DNA of 13,783 nt. Origin: an uncultured Clostridia bacterium (GTDB lineage Bacteria; Bacillota; Clostridia; TANB77; CAG-508). A program made the translations under genes and the position numbers. A model generated the notes under the pieces. That model did not search any database. It was not told the DNA's origin and saw nothing but the letters and a program-made list of their open reading frames with translations. Below, in pieces: positions 6,471 to 13,116 of this stretch (position 1 is its first letter; every line of letters begins with the position of its first letter). The stretch is taken from NCBI GenBank assembly GCA_947626705.1, contig CANQTJ010000030.1, positions 1-13,783 of the forward strand. Direction: 5' to 3'.

Positions 6471-7145
6471 TTATTTAACTTCAAATTTATATCCTACACC
6501 TCTCATTGTTTTTATATATTTTCCCTTTTTTCCTAATTTATGTCTTATTTTTTTTATATGGCTGTCTATAGTTCTAGAATCTCCATAATAATCAAAATTC
6601 CAAACATTCATTAAAATTTTATCTCTTGAAAGTGCTATGTTTTCATTTTCTATTAAGTATACTAATAATTCATATTCTCTTAAACTTAATTCTATAGCTT
6701 TTCCATCTACTGTAACTGTTCTTCCTTCTTTATCTATTTCAATGCCATCATAATTTTTTCTTTTTTCGTTATTTCCTTGTGTTCTTTTTAGTATTGCTTC
6801 AACTCTTGCAACTAATATTTTAGGACTAAATGGTTTTGATATATATTCGTCTACTCCTAATTCAAATCCAAATAGTTCATCTTGTTCTTCTCCTCTAGCA
6901 GTTAACATTATTATTGGTACTTTTGAATTTTGTCTAATCTGCCTTAAAACTGACCACCCATCTAATTTTGGCATCATTACATCTAATAATATTAAATTTA
7001 TTTTGTCTGCCTTTTCTTCAAATATTTGTAATGCTTGTTCTCCATCTTCTGCTTCTAATATATTATAACCTTTTGCTACTAAAAAATCTTTTATTAATTT
7101 TCTCATTCTAGATTCATCATCTACTATTAAAATATATTCATTCAT
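6471..7145 (-). CDS. OmpR/PhoB-family response regulator
   Basis: A 224-residue two-component regulator. The receiver domain (1 to about 118) has the acidic pair Asp9/Asp10, phospho-acceptor Asp55 (ILLDVMMPKLDGW), Thr82 (MLTARGEE) and Lys104 (SKPFSP). A winged-helix DNA-binding domain fills about 127-224 (LSLREYELLVYLIENE, RTIDSHIKKIRHKLG, TMRGVGYKFE). It would be phosphorylated by the kinase encoded 119 bases downstream and bind DNA as a dimer at direct repeats. ATG 7143-7145 gives the canonical MNEYILIVDDE start, yet the only strong ribosome site, AAGGAG at 7171-7176, is 25 bases upstream. Two copies of the AACTGTAAC box lie upstream of the gene (7203-7215 and 7279-7291), suggesting autoregulation. 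Its regulon cannot be named from the protein. Confidence 0.93.
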   Translation of the reverse strand: MNEYILIVDDESRMRKLIKDFLVAKGYNILEAEDGEQALQIFEEKADKINLILLDVMMPKLDGWSVLRQIRQNSKVPIIMLTARGEEQDELFGFELGVDEYISKPFSPKILVARVEAILKRTQGNNEKRKNYDGIEIDKEGRTVTVDGKAIELSLREYELLVYLIENENIALSRDKILMNVWNFDYYGDSRTIDSHIKKIRHKLGKKGKYIKTMRGVGYKFEVK

Positions 7146-7202
7146 TTTCTTATATAAATTTTATACTTTTCTCCTTATTAAATTTAGGTTTTCAAAAAGA
7201 AT

Positions 7203-7215
7203 GTTACAGTTCAAT
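7203..7215. promoter_or_regulatory. Candidate regulator box upstream of the response regulator (box C)
   Basis: The minus strand reads ATTGAACTGTAAC. With its flanking base it contains TGTTACAG (plus strand, 7202-7209), the exact inverse of CTGTAACA at 7285-7292. It lies about 58 bases before the regulator ATG. Confidence 0.4.
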
Positions 7216-7278
7216 ATTTATATAATTTTTTTATAAATATTAATATAAAAACCTTTAGAATAAGTTAATTTTATTGTC

Positions 7279-7291
7279 AGTAAACTGTAAC
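7279..7291. promoter_or_regulatory. Candidate regulator box upstream of the response regulator (box D)
   Basis: The plus strand reads AGTAAACTGTAAC. Together with the preceding TGTCAG it also forms two imperfect TGTnAn hexamers spaced 11 bases apart (7275-7291), close to the direct-repeat architecture used by OmpR-family regulators such as WalR. It is inverted relative to box C. Confidence 0.4.
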
Positions 7292-7323
7292 AAGCAATTA
7301 CCTATAAACTTTTTATTTGAATA

Positions 7324-7352
7324 ATTATATAGTTTTTTTATGTTTATTTCAA
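7324..7352 (-). promoter_or_regulatory. Promoter of the two-component operon
   Basis: Minus strand -35 TTGAAA (7347-7352), 17-base spacer, perfect -10 TATAAT (7324-7329). It lies 35 bases after the mscS stop and would give the regulator a leader of about 170 bases that contains boxes D and C. No clear terminator separates it from mscS. Confidence 0.55.
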
Positions 7353-7386
7353 TATGATTTTGTGTCCTATTTGTGAATATTTTTTA

Positions 7387-8460
7387 TTAATTTTTAACAT
7401 ATATTGTTTTTGAATCGTACGCTAATTCTACTTTTTCTTCTCTTAAAATTTGCATTATTTTAAAATTTATTTTTTCTTTTTCTTCAAGAAAACTTTCATA
7501 ATTTATTGAATTTGTATAACTACATACCATTAAGTTTATTCCATTATCTGTTATATTATCAAATCTTACAATAATGCTATCATCTATTACATCATCATGT
7601 TGCATAAGCATTTGTTTTATTCTTTCTTGTATTATTTTTATTTTTTCTATTGGCGTATCTAATTCTATACAAAGATTTACTTTATTCCTTCTTTTTTCCA
7701 TTCTACTCCAATTAATTATAGAGTCATTTGCAATTACTGAATTTGGTATATTTACAACTGAATTTTCAAAAATTCTTACTCTTGTGCTTCTAAATGTAAT
7801 ATCTTCTACTGTTCCCTCGTATTTATCTACTTCTATCCAATCTCCAACTACAAATGGTTTGTCTAGAAAGATTACTAACCCTCCAAATAGATTTTTAGCA
7901 GTATCTTGTGCTGCTAATGTTATTACAACACTTCCTATTCCTAGTCCAGCTACTAGTCCATTTAGATTATATCCTAATTCTGTTATTATTAAAAATCCTG
8001 CTATTATATAAATTACAACTCTAATAGCTTTTAATATAAATTTAAACATTGTGTCTTCTAATTCTGGATTTAATTTTTGCTTAATTTTTTTTATAAAATT
8101 ACTATTTATTGTTAATGTATTAGAAATTCCATTTGCAATAACTACTATTACTGCAATTTTAAATATTCTATTTATTATTGAAAATAATGTTTCATCTATA
8201 TTTAATGATACCTTTAAAAATAGTATTGCTAAGTATATTCCTAATATTACATAGAAAACTTTTAGAGTATTATAAAATGTATTATTTTTTAATTCTCTTT
8301 TATTTTTTAAATCAATATTAAACATTCTAATAGTTATATATGCTAATTTTTTGCTTAATATTCTAAATACTAAATATATAGCTATTGCTATTATTATATC
8401 TATAATTTGATTTATATGTATCTCTTTTATTTTTTCAAAAACACTAATTATATTTTCCAT
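7387..8460 (-). CDS. MscS-family small-conductance mechanosensitive channel
   Basis: A 357-residue membrane protein that opens under membrane tension to release solutes during osmotic downshock. Predicted helices lie at about 17-35, 65-83, 93-112 and 142-160, followed by the conserved pore helix and beta-domain entry at 163-210 (LNGLVAGLGIGSVVITLAAQDTAKNLFGG, then DKPFVVGDWIEV). The Gly/Ala-packed pore helix and the PFxVGDWI motif are diagnostic of the family. The soluble vestibule follows (GTVEDITFRSTRVR, NIPNSVI). Five helices and this length fit MscS homologues rather than the three-helix E. coli form. The ATG at 8458-8460 has a weak AAGG about 16 bases upstream. A copy of the AATTGTAAC box lies about 60 bases upstream. 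It stands between rpoD and the two-component genes, all on the same strand. Confidence 0.92.
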   Translation of the reverse strand: MENIISVFEKIKEIHINQIIDIIIAIAIYLVFRILSKKLAYITIRMFNIDLKNKRELKNNTFYNTLKVFYVILGIYLAILFLKVSLNIDETLFSIINRIFKIAVIVVIANGISNTLTINSNFIKKIKQKLNPELEDTMFKFILKAIRVVIYIIAGFLIITELGYNLNGLVAGLGIGSVVITLAAQDTAKNLFGGLVIFLDKPFVVGDWIEVDKYEGTVEDITFRSTRVRIFENSVVNIPNSVIANDSIINWSRMEKRRNKVNLCIELDTPIEKIKIIQERIKQMLMQHDDVIDDSIIVRFDNITDNGINLMVCSYTNSINYESFLEEKEKINFKIMQILREEKVELAYDSKTIYVKN

Positions 8461-8486
8461 TTTTATATTTGATTAACCTTTAAATT

Positions 8487-8535
8487 TAGTTACATTCTAA
8501 AATTAAATAATTTTACTTGTTGTAAATTGTAACTA
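8487..8535. promoter_or_regulatory. Candidate regulator boxes upstream of mscS (box E and half site)
   Basis: The plus strand reads TGTAAATTGTAAC at 8521-8533, the best copy of the shared motif. TAGTTACA (8487-8494) is the exact inverse of TGTAACTA (8528-8535), with centres 41 bases apart. A strong AAAGGAG (8546-8552, minus strand) lies just upstream but is followed by no ATG, GTG or TTG frame of note. Confidence 0.45.
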
Positions 8536-8600
8536 TGGCTAACTTCTCCTTTCTATGTAAATTTTAGTCTATTATCTTGCATAATAACTTTCTAATATAA

Positions 8601-8682
8601 AAGACTTCCATAAATTATTTTATGTTGGTATTTCTTCGCTCTATTATGCGAACTCTTTCCATAAAATAATTAAAGAAGTCTT
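8601..8682 (-). terminator. Large branched hairpin, probable terminator of dnaG-rpoD
   Basis: The outer arms AAGACTTC (8601-8608) and GAAGTCTT (8675-8682) and the inner arms AATTATTTTATG (8613-8624) and CATAAAATAATT (8660-8671) form a two-part stem of 20 perfect pairs around a small internal loop. The apical region holds a second small stem, TTCGC (8635-8639) and GCGAA (8648-8652). On the minus strand it starts 22 bases after the rpoD stop and ends in GTCTTTTATATT, so it can terminate rpoD transcription. Its size is unusual for a plain terminator. The gap 8461-8703 otherwise holds the mscS leader and boxes; I see no gene in it. Confidence 0.6.
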
Positions 8683-8703
8683 AAATAATTATAGTTTTTA
8701 TAT

Positions 8704-8901
8704 TTATGCCATATAATCTCTTAATTTTTTGCTTCTACTTGGATGTCTTAATTTTCTTAATGCTTTGGCTTCAATTTGTCTAATTCTTTCACGTGTTACA
8801 TTAAATTCTCTTCCAACTTCTTCAAGAGTCCTTGATTTTCCGTCTTCTAAACCAAATCTTAATTTTAATACTTTTGCTTCTCTTGGAGTTAAAGTATTCA
8901 T
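8704..8901 (-). pseudogene. rpoD: Sigma factor RpoD, C-terminal region 4 (frameshifted)
   Basis: Region 4 of the housekeeping sigma factor: LTPREAKVLKLRFGL, the TLEEVGREFNVTRERIRQIEAKALRKLRHPSR helix-turn-helix that contacts the -35 element, and the short tail. The frame is open upstream as LKEQLEEVM to about base 8925 and joins the N-terminal part only if one base is restored within the A run at 8924-8926 (plus strand). The ATG at 8899-8901 is an internal methionine, not a real start. With the repair, RpoD is 383 residues and complete, the usual size for Bacillota. Since rpoD is essential, a sequencing or assembly error is the most likely cause. Confidence 0.9.
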
Positions 8902-8921
8902 TACTTCTTCTAATTGTTCTT

Positions 8922-9854
8922 TTAAAGAGTATATGAAGCAGCATCATGTGGTGCTGGGCTATCTTCATCTTGTATAAAATCTCCTAAATGACTATCTTCT
9001 TCTTCTCCTATTGGCGTTTCCAAAGATACTGGATCTTGTGCGATTTTTTGTATTTCTACTACTTTTTCAACAGAAATTTCCATTTCTTTAGCAATTTCTT
9101 CAGGTGTTGGCTCTCTACCTAATTGTTGTAATAGATTCCTTGATGTTCTTATTAATTTATTTATTGTTTCTACCATGTGTACAGGTATTCTTATAGTTCT
9201 TGCTTGATCTGCAATTGCTCTTGTAATTGCTTGTCTTATCCACCATGTTGCATAAGTACTAAATTTGAATCCTTTTGTATAGTCAAATTTTTCTACTGCT
9301 TTTATTAATCCCATATTTCCTTCTTGTATTAGGTCTAAAAATAACATTCCTCTTCCTACATATTTTTTTGCTATACTTACTACAAGTCTTAGATTTGATT
9401 CAGATAATTTTTGTTTTGCTTCTTCATCGCCATCTAATATTTTTTGTGCTAAATCAAGTTCTTCTTCAAATGTTAAAAGAGGTATTTTTCCTATCTCTCT
9501 TAAATACATTCTAACTGGGTCATCTACACTTATACCTTCAAATGTTGTGTCTGTTATTTCATCTAGTTTTAGTTCTTCTACTTCTTTTAAATCTTCAATA
9601 TCTGGTTCTTCATCAAAATCTTCTGGTAATATATCTACTCCAATTTTTTCAAATTCATCAAATACTGAGTCTATTTTTTCGGGATTCACATCATTTAATT
9701 TGTTCGCTAAATCCTCATAGGTCATTTTTCCATTTTGCTTTGCTTCTTTTACTATATTATTTATTTTTTCTTTGTCTTCATTATTTATTTCTGTCTGTTT
9801 TTTATTGTTTTCTAATTCTTCTACTTTTTCCTCATTTTCCTTTGGCTTTGCCAT
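8922..9854 (-). CDS. rpoD: Housekeeping sigma factor RpoD (SigA), N-terminal part
   Basis: Primary sigma factor directing RNA polymerase to -35/-10 promoters. From the ATG at 9852-9854 there are 310 residues before the frameshift. An acidic and lysine-rich region 1.1 is followed by region 1.2 (DDPVRMYLREIGKIPLLT), region 2 (NLRLVVSIAKKYVGRGMLFLDLIQEGNMGLIKAVEKFDY, KFSTYATWWIRQAITRAI with the -10 melting residues), and region 3 (RTIRIPVHMVETINKL to DDxxP-like PHDAASYTL). The frame could start at GTG 9861-9863, but AGGAG at 9863-9867 is correctly spaced (8 bases) for the ATG, so I choose the ATG. That ribosome site overlaps the dnaG stop codon, which indicates translational coupling in a dnaG-rpoD operon. 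The reading frame ends prematurely at 8922 for want of one base; see the C-terminal entry. Confidence 0.93.
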   Translation of the reverse strand: MAKPKENEEKVEELENNKKQTEINNEDKEKINNIVKEAKQNGKMTYEDLANKLNDVNPEKIDSVFDEFEKIGVDILPEDFDEEPDIEDLKEVEELKLDEITDTTFEGISVDDPVRMYLREIGKIPLLTFEEELDLAQKILDGDEEAKQKLSESNLRLVVSIAKKYVGRGMLFLDLIQEGNMGLIKAVEKFDYTKGFKFSTYATWWIRQAITRAIADQARTIRIPVHMVETINKLIRTSRNLLQQLGREPTPEEIAKEMEISVEKVVEIQKIAQDPVSLETPIGEEEDSHLGDFIQDEDSPAPHDAASYTL

Positions 9855-9865
9855 ATAATCCACTC

Positions 9866-11641
9866 CTATTTTATTTTTGCTAACATAATAATAATATTAC
9901 TTAGCTCTTTCTCTAATTCACTTTTTTGCTCATTATTAGTATTTTGTTCTAATAATTCTAAAATTTCAAATTTTCTGTTGTTTAGTTTTTCTTTTTCATA
10001 TATTTGTATTATATCATCTATTGCTTTTTCTATATTATCTATCCCATAATCATCTGCCATTATCATAGTAATCCTATTTTGTTCTTCTTGCTCTAAATTG
10101 TCAATTATGTCATTAATATTACTATTTCCTTTTTCAAATTGTTCATACAGTTTTTTTATTATTTTTTTATTTACTTCATCTTGGAAGTCATTTATATTTA
10201 TATTGTTTTTTAATATTTCATATATTGATAAATCTCCTGTAAGTAGGATAGAAATTATTGTATTTTCTCTTCTTTTTATTTCTTTTGAAACTTCTTTATT
10301 TTCTATTTTTCTATGTGTAATTATTGGTTTCGCTTTTCCTAATATTTTTTCATTATTTGAATATGCTAATTTATTTACTTCAGCATATATTGCTTCTTTT
10401 GAGATATCATATTCTTTTGCAATCTTCTCTATATATACTTCTTTTTCTATTGTATTATTAACATTAGAAATTAATTTAGATATTTCATTTAAGAACTTAA
10501 TTTTATCATTTATATTTTCTAAGTTTAGATTTCTTTTTAGTATCTTTGCTTTAAATTCAATTACAGAAAGTGCTTTATCTACTAAGTTATTAAAACGTGC
10601 ATTTCCATATTTTATTATATATTCATCTGGGTCTTTTGCTCCTTCCATCTGCAATATACGTAAATCACATCCCATATTTTGTAATATTTCTAATGCTCTT
10701 AATTTTGCTTGTAATCCTGCTTCATCTGAATCAAAGCTTAATATTATTTGTTCTGCATTTCTTCTTAATAACCAGCCTTGTTGTTCTGTTAATGCTGTAC
10801 CTAATGGTGCTACTACATTTGTTATTCCTCTCTGATGTAATGATATTACGTCCATATACCCTTCTACTATTAATAATCTTTTTGTATCTCCTCTTTTTGC
10901 TACATTTAATCCAAATAGTTGTCTACCTTTACTGTATACTACATTTTCTGGTGAATTTATATATTTAGGTTTTGAATCATCTAATACTCTTCCTCCAAAT
11001 GCTATAACTCGTCCTCTTGAATCACATATTGGAAACATTAGCCTATTTCTGTATCTATCAATATATTGTCCTTTATCATTTTTATTTACTAAGCCTGATT
11101 CAAGTATCTCATGTTCTTCAAATCCTTGTTTTTTTAACTCCTTATATAGTTCATCAAATTTACCAGAAAATCCTATTCTAAATGCTTTTAATGTTTCATT
11201 ACTTAATTGTCTTTTTTTTACATATTCTTGTGCTATTTTAGCTTGTGGTTTATATAAATTTTGATGATAAAATTCCGCTGTAAATTCATTTACTTTGTAA
11301 ACTTTCGCTTTTAGTTCTTCTTTTAAAGAGTCTATATTATTTTCTAATGATGGTAGTTGTATGTTTGCTCTTTCTGCTAACATTTGTACAGTTTCTATAA
11401 AGTTTAATCCTTCTATTTTTGATACAAATGTATATACATTGCCACCTATTCCACATCCAAAACAGTGAAATATTTGTTTATCTGGAGATACTGAAAAAGA
11501 AGGTGATTTTTCATTATGAAATGGGCATAGTCCAAAGAAATTTCTTCCGCTTCTTTTTAAATGCATATATTGTGATATTACATCTACTATATCATTTGAT
11601 TGTCTTACTTCATTTATAATTTCTTCACTATATCTTGCCAT
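9866..11641 (-). CDS. dnaG: DNA primase DnaG
   Basis: A 591-residue primase that makes RNA primers for the replication fork and works with DnaB helicase. The N-terminal CHC2 zinc-binding domain has Cys39, His42, Cys60 and Cys63 (GLCPFHNEKSPSF, IFHCFGCG). The catalytic core follows (GLVNKNDKGQYIDRYRNRLMFPI, GGRVLDDSKPKYINSPE), with the TOPRIM metal site at Glu260 (LLIVEGYMD) and Asp304/Asp306 (LSFDSDEAG). The C-terminal helicase-interaction region is divergent, as usual. Length is normal and no motif is missing. ATG 11639-11641 follows a GAGAGG site. The stop codon TAG is part of the ribosome site of rpoD, only 11 bases before the rpoD ATG. Confidence 0.97.
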   Translation of the reverse strand: MARYSEEIINEVRQSNDIVDVISQYMHLKRSGRNFFGLCPFHNEKSPSFSVSPDKQIFHCFGCGIGGNVYTFVSKIEGLNFIETVQMLAERANIQLPSLENNIDSLKEELKAKVYKVNEFTAEFYHQNLYKPQAKIAQEYVKKRQLSNETLKAFRIGFSGKFDELYKELKKQGFEEHEILESGLVNKNDKGQYIDRYRNRLMFPICDSRGRVIAFGGRVLDDSKPKYINSPENVVYSKGRQLFGLNVAKRGDTKRLLIVEGYMDVISLHQRGITNVVAPLGTALTEQQGWLLRRNAEQIILSFDSDEAGLQAKLRALEILQNMGCDLRILQMEGAKDPDEYIIKYGNARFNNLVDKALSVIEFKAKILKRNLNLENINDKIKFLNEISKLISNVNNTIEKEVYIEKIAKEYDISKEAIYAEVNKLAYSNNEKILGKAKPIITHRKIENKEVSKEIKRRENTIISILLTGDLSIYEILKNNININDFQDEVNKKIIKKLYEQFEKGNSNINDIIDNLEQEEQNRITMIMADDYGIDNIEKAIDDIIQIYEKEKLNNRKFEILELLEQNTNNEQKSELEKELSNIIIMLAKIK

Positions 11642-11674
11642 TTTTCCTCTCTTTCTCTCAAATAAACATACTTA

Positions 11675-11703
11675 TATATATTATTCGACGGATTTTACGT
11701 AAA
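11675..11703 (-). promoter_or_regulatory. Probable promoter of dnaG-rpoD
   Basis: Minus strand -35-like TTTACG (11698-11703), 17-base spacer, -10-like TATATA (11675-11680), downstream of the terminator of the preceding gene. The -35 lies in a near-palindrome (11690-11706, GGATTTTACGTAAATCC), which might be a regulatory site. Confidence 0.4.
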
Positions 11704-11729
11704 TCCTTCTTGATTTTTTAAAATTTAAA

Positions 11730-11753
11730 GAAGATAACTAAAAAGCTATCTTC
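11730..11753 (-). terminator. Terminator overlapping the end of the 418-residue gene
   Basis: On the minus strand GAAGATAGCT and AGTTATCTTC pair (one G-U) around a TTTT loop, followed by a T-rich stretch. The hairpin contains the TAG stop codon (11746-11748) of the upstream gene. Confidence 0.65.
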
Positions 11754-13002
11754 CTTCACTTGTTTCTTTTCTATAATTGATATTTTGTTTTTGTTTAATT
11801 CTCGGGGTTTTATCTGCAACGTGGTATTTTCTATTTTCTAATACTTTGTCTATTGATTCTATTGTTCGTTCTCTTTTTTCTATTGGCATTTCATTAAGCG
11901 TTTTTAGTAGATTTCTATCTGCTAACATTCCTAATGTTTTAATTGTTTCTGAATCTTGTACTAATTTAGCTAACATATCTATGCTTTCTCTTTTTCTTTC
12001 TTCTGGAATTTTTCTTATTTGTTTTAAAAGTTCTTCTAAATTTCCTCTTGTTCCCCTTATTTGACCTTCTATATTAGTTACTTCTTGTTGTGATAATTCT
12101 TGTCCAAAAAATACTTCTATTGCATTAATAAAGTCTTGTTCTTGTTTTTTATCTAAGTTTCTCATATTATCTGATTGTGGTATTATAAATGTTCTTGTTT
12201 CTTCATACTTTTTAACTATATTTCTTGCCATTTCTCTTAAAATCATTGCCGTTAAATCATCTTTATTAAATCTACCTTCTTTTTTTCCTTCTATTTCTTC
12301 TTTTTTTCTATATTCTTCTTCTACTTTACTTGGTAAATCTATTTCTATCATTTCCTCAACAGGAATAATTTTTGATAATGTATATATTTTTGTTCCTTTT
12401 TTTATATCACTATAGTAATTTTCTGCCATTTTTTTAGCTATTACTTTTTGAACTAATACATCAATTTCTTCATTTGTTTCGCCATCTAAAAAGCTTTTTA
12501 TTTCTTCAATTCTTTCTACTACTTCGTTATCTCTTTTTTCTTTGCAATTTTTATACAAAATTATAAGTTCATTTTTCATACGTTGTTCTAATATTTTTTT
12601 ATCTTCTACATTTTTCATTAATTGCAACCTTTGTTCTGTATTCATATCACTTTCGTCTACTATAGTTGCAATTACTGAATCTGGTACATTAGTTTTACTT
12701 TCTTCTACAACTTCTGTTATAAAATCATTTGGAATTTCTTTATCTTTTGATATCTCTCTAGCTGTTTTTTCAAAGACTCTGTTAGGTATTTCTTCTTTTT
12801 CTAAAATTCTTCTTAAAACTTCTCTTATAGTTTCTGGATTATTATTTTCTTTTATTATATCCATTATTTTTTCAACTGTACTGTCTATTGGGTGTTCTTC
12901 TCCACTAACTTTATTTTCTGTATATGTGTTTGCAATTCCTTCTGCAAGTCTTTTTGCATCGTTTCTTCCTAATATATCTCTTATTTTGTTTGTTAATTTC
13001 AT
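11746..13002 (-). CDS. Uncharacterised helical repeat protein
   Basis: A 418-residue protein I do not recognise. It is highly charged, rich in Glu, Lys and Ile, without a signal peptide or membrane helix, so probably cytoplasmic. Residues about 55-121 hold four short repeats of 16-18 residues, each opening with a hydrophobic-Pro pair or Asn-Pro (Pro56, Pro73, Pro91, Pro107) and continuing as an amphipathic helix (for example IPNRVFEKTAREIS, IPNDFITEVVEES, VPDSVIATIVDES). A related pair recurs near the C-terminus (IPEERKRESIDML, MPIEKRERTIESI). This looks like a small alpha-solenoid that could bind a protein or nucleic acid. It stands alone between adhE and dnaG, with its own terminator. The ATG at 13000-13002 has GGAAGG about 12 bases upstream, slightly far. 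The reading frame is long and has the base composition of its neighbours, so I take it to be real. Confidence 0.7.
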   Translation of the reverse strand: MKLTNKIRDILGRNDAKRLAEGIANTYTENKVSGEEHPIDSTVEKIMDIIKENNNPETIREVLRRILEKEEIPNRVFEKTAREISKDKEIPNDFITEVVEESKTNVPDSVIATIVDESDMNTEQRLQLMKNVEDKKILEQRMKNELIILYKNCKEKRDNEVVERIEEIKSFLDGETNEEIDVLVQKVIAKKMAENYYSDIKKGTKIYTLSKIIPVEEMIEIDLPSKVEEEYRKKEEIEGKKEGRFNKDDLTAMILREMARNIVKKYEETRTFIIPQSDNMRNLDKKQEQDFINAIEVFFGQELSQQEVTNIEGQIRGTRGNLEELLKQIRKIPEERKRESIDMLAKLVQDSETIKTLGMLADRNLLKTLNEMPIEKRERTIESIDKVLENRKYHVADKTPRIKQKQNINYRKETSEGR

Positions 13003-13116
13003 TGTTACTTCATTCCTTCCTAATGTCCAAATTTTTTATCTTTATAAAATTTTTATTTACATTTTTTATAATAATTTACACCTAGAGTTATGTTTCTTTT
13101 CTATGAATTATAGCTT

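Noticed and set aside
7275..7291. A true WalR (TGTWAH-N5-TGTWAH) box, which would name the kinase pair WalK/WalR
   Set aside because: Only this one site has the 11-base period and its first hexamer deviates; the other copies have different spacing, the kinase lacks a PAS domain and no walH/walI neighbours are present.
7574..8011. 145-residue plus-strand open frame
   Set aside because: Antisense to mscS, whose protein is unmistakable; no start signals.
9855..9863. GTG start three codons upstream for rpoD
   Set aside because: The AGGAG ribosome site overlaps this GTG, leaving no spacer; the ATG at 9852-9854 is correctly placed.
9275..9883. Plus-strand open frames opposite rpoD, rich in Leu and Phe
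   Set aside because: Antisense shadows of Glu/Lys-rich coding sequence; no ribosome sites or recognisable domains.
13003..13021. Two-codon frame ATG AAG TAA just before the 418-residue gene
   Set aside because: The ribosome site almost touches this ATG, so translation there is unlikely; treated as chance.
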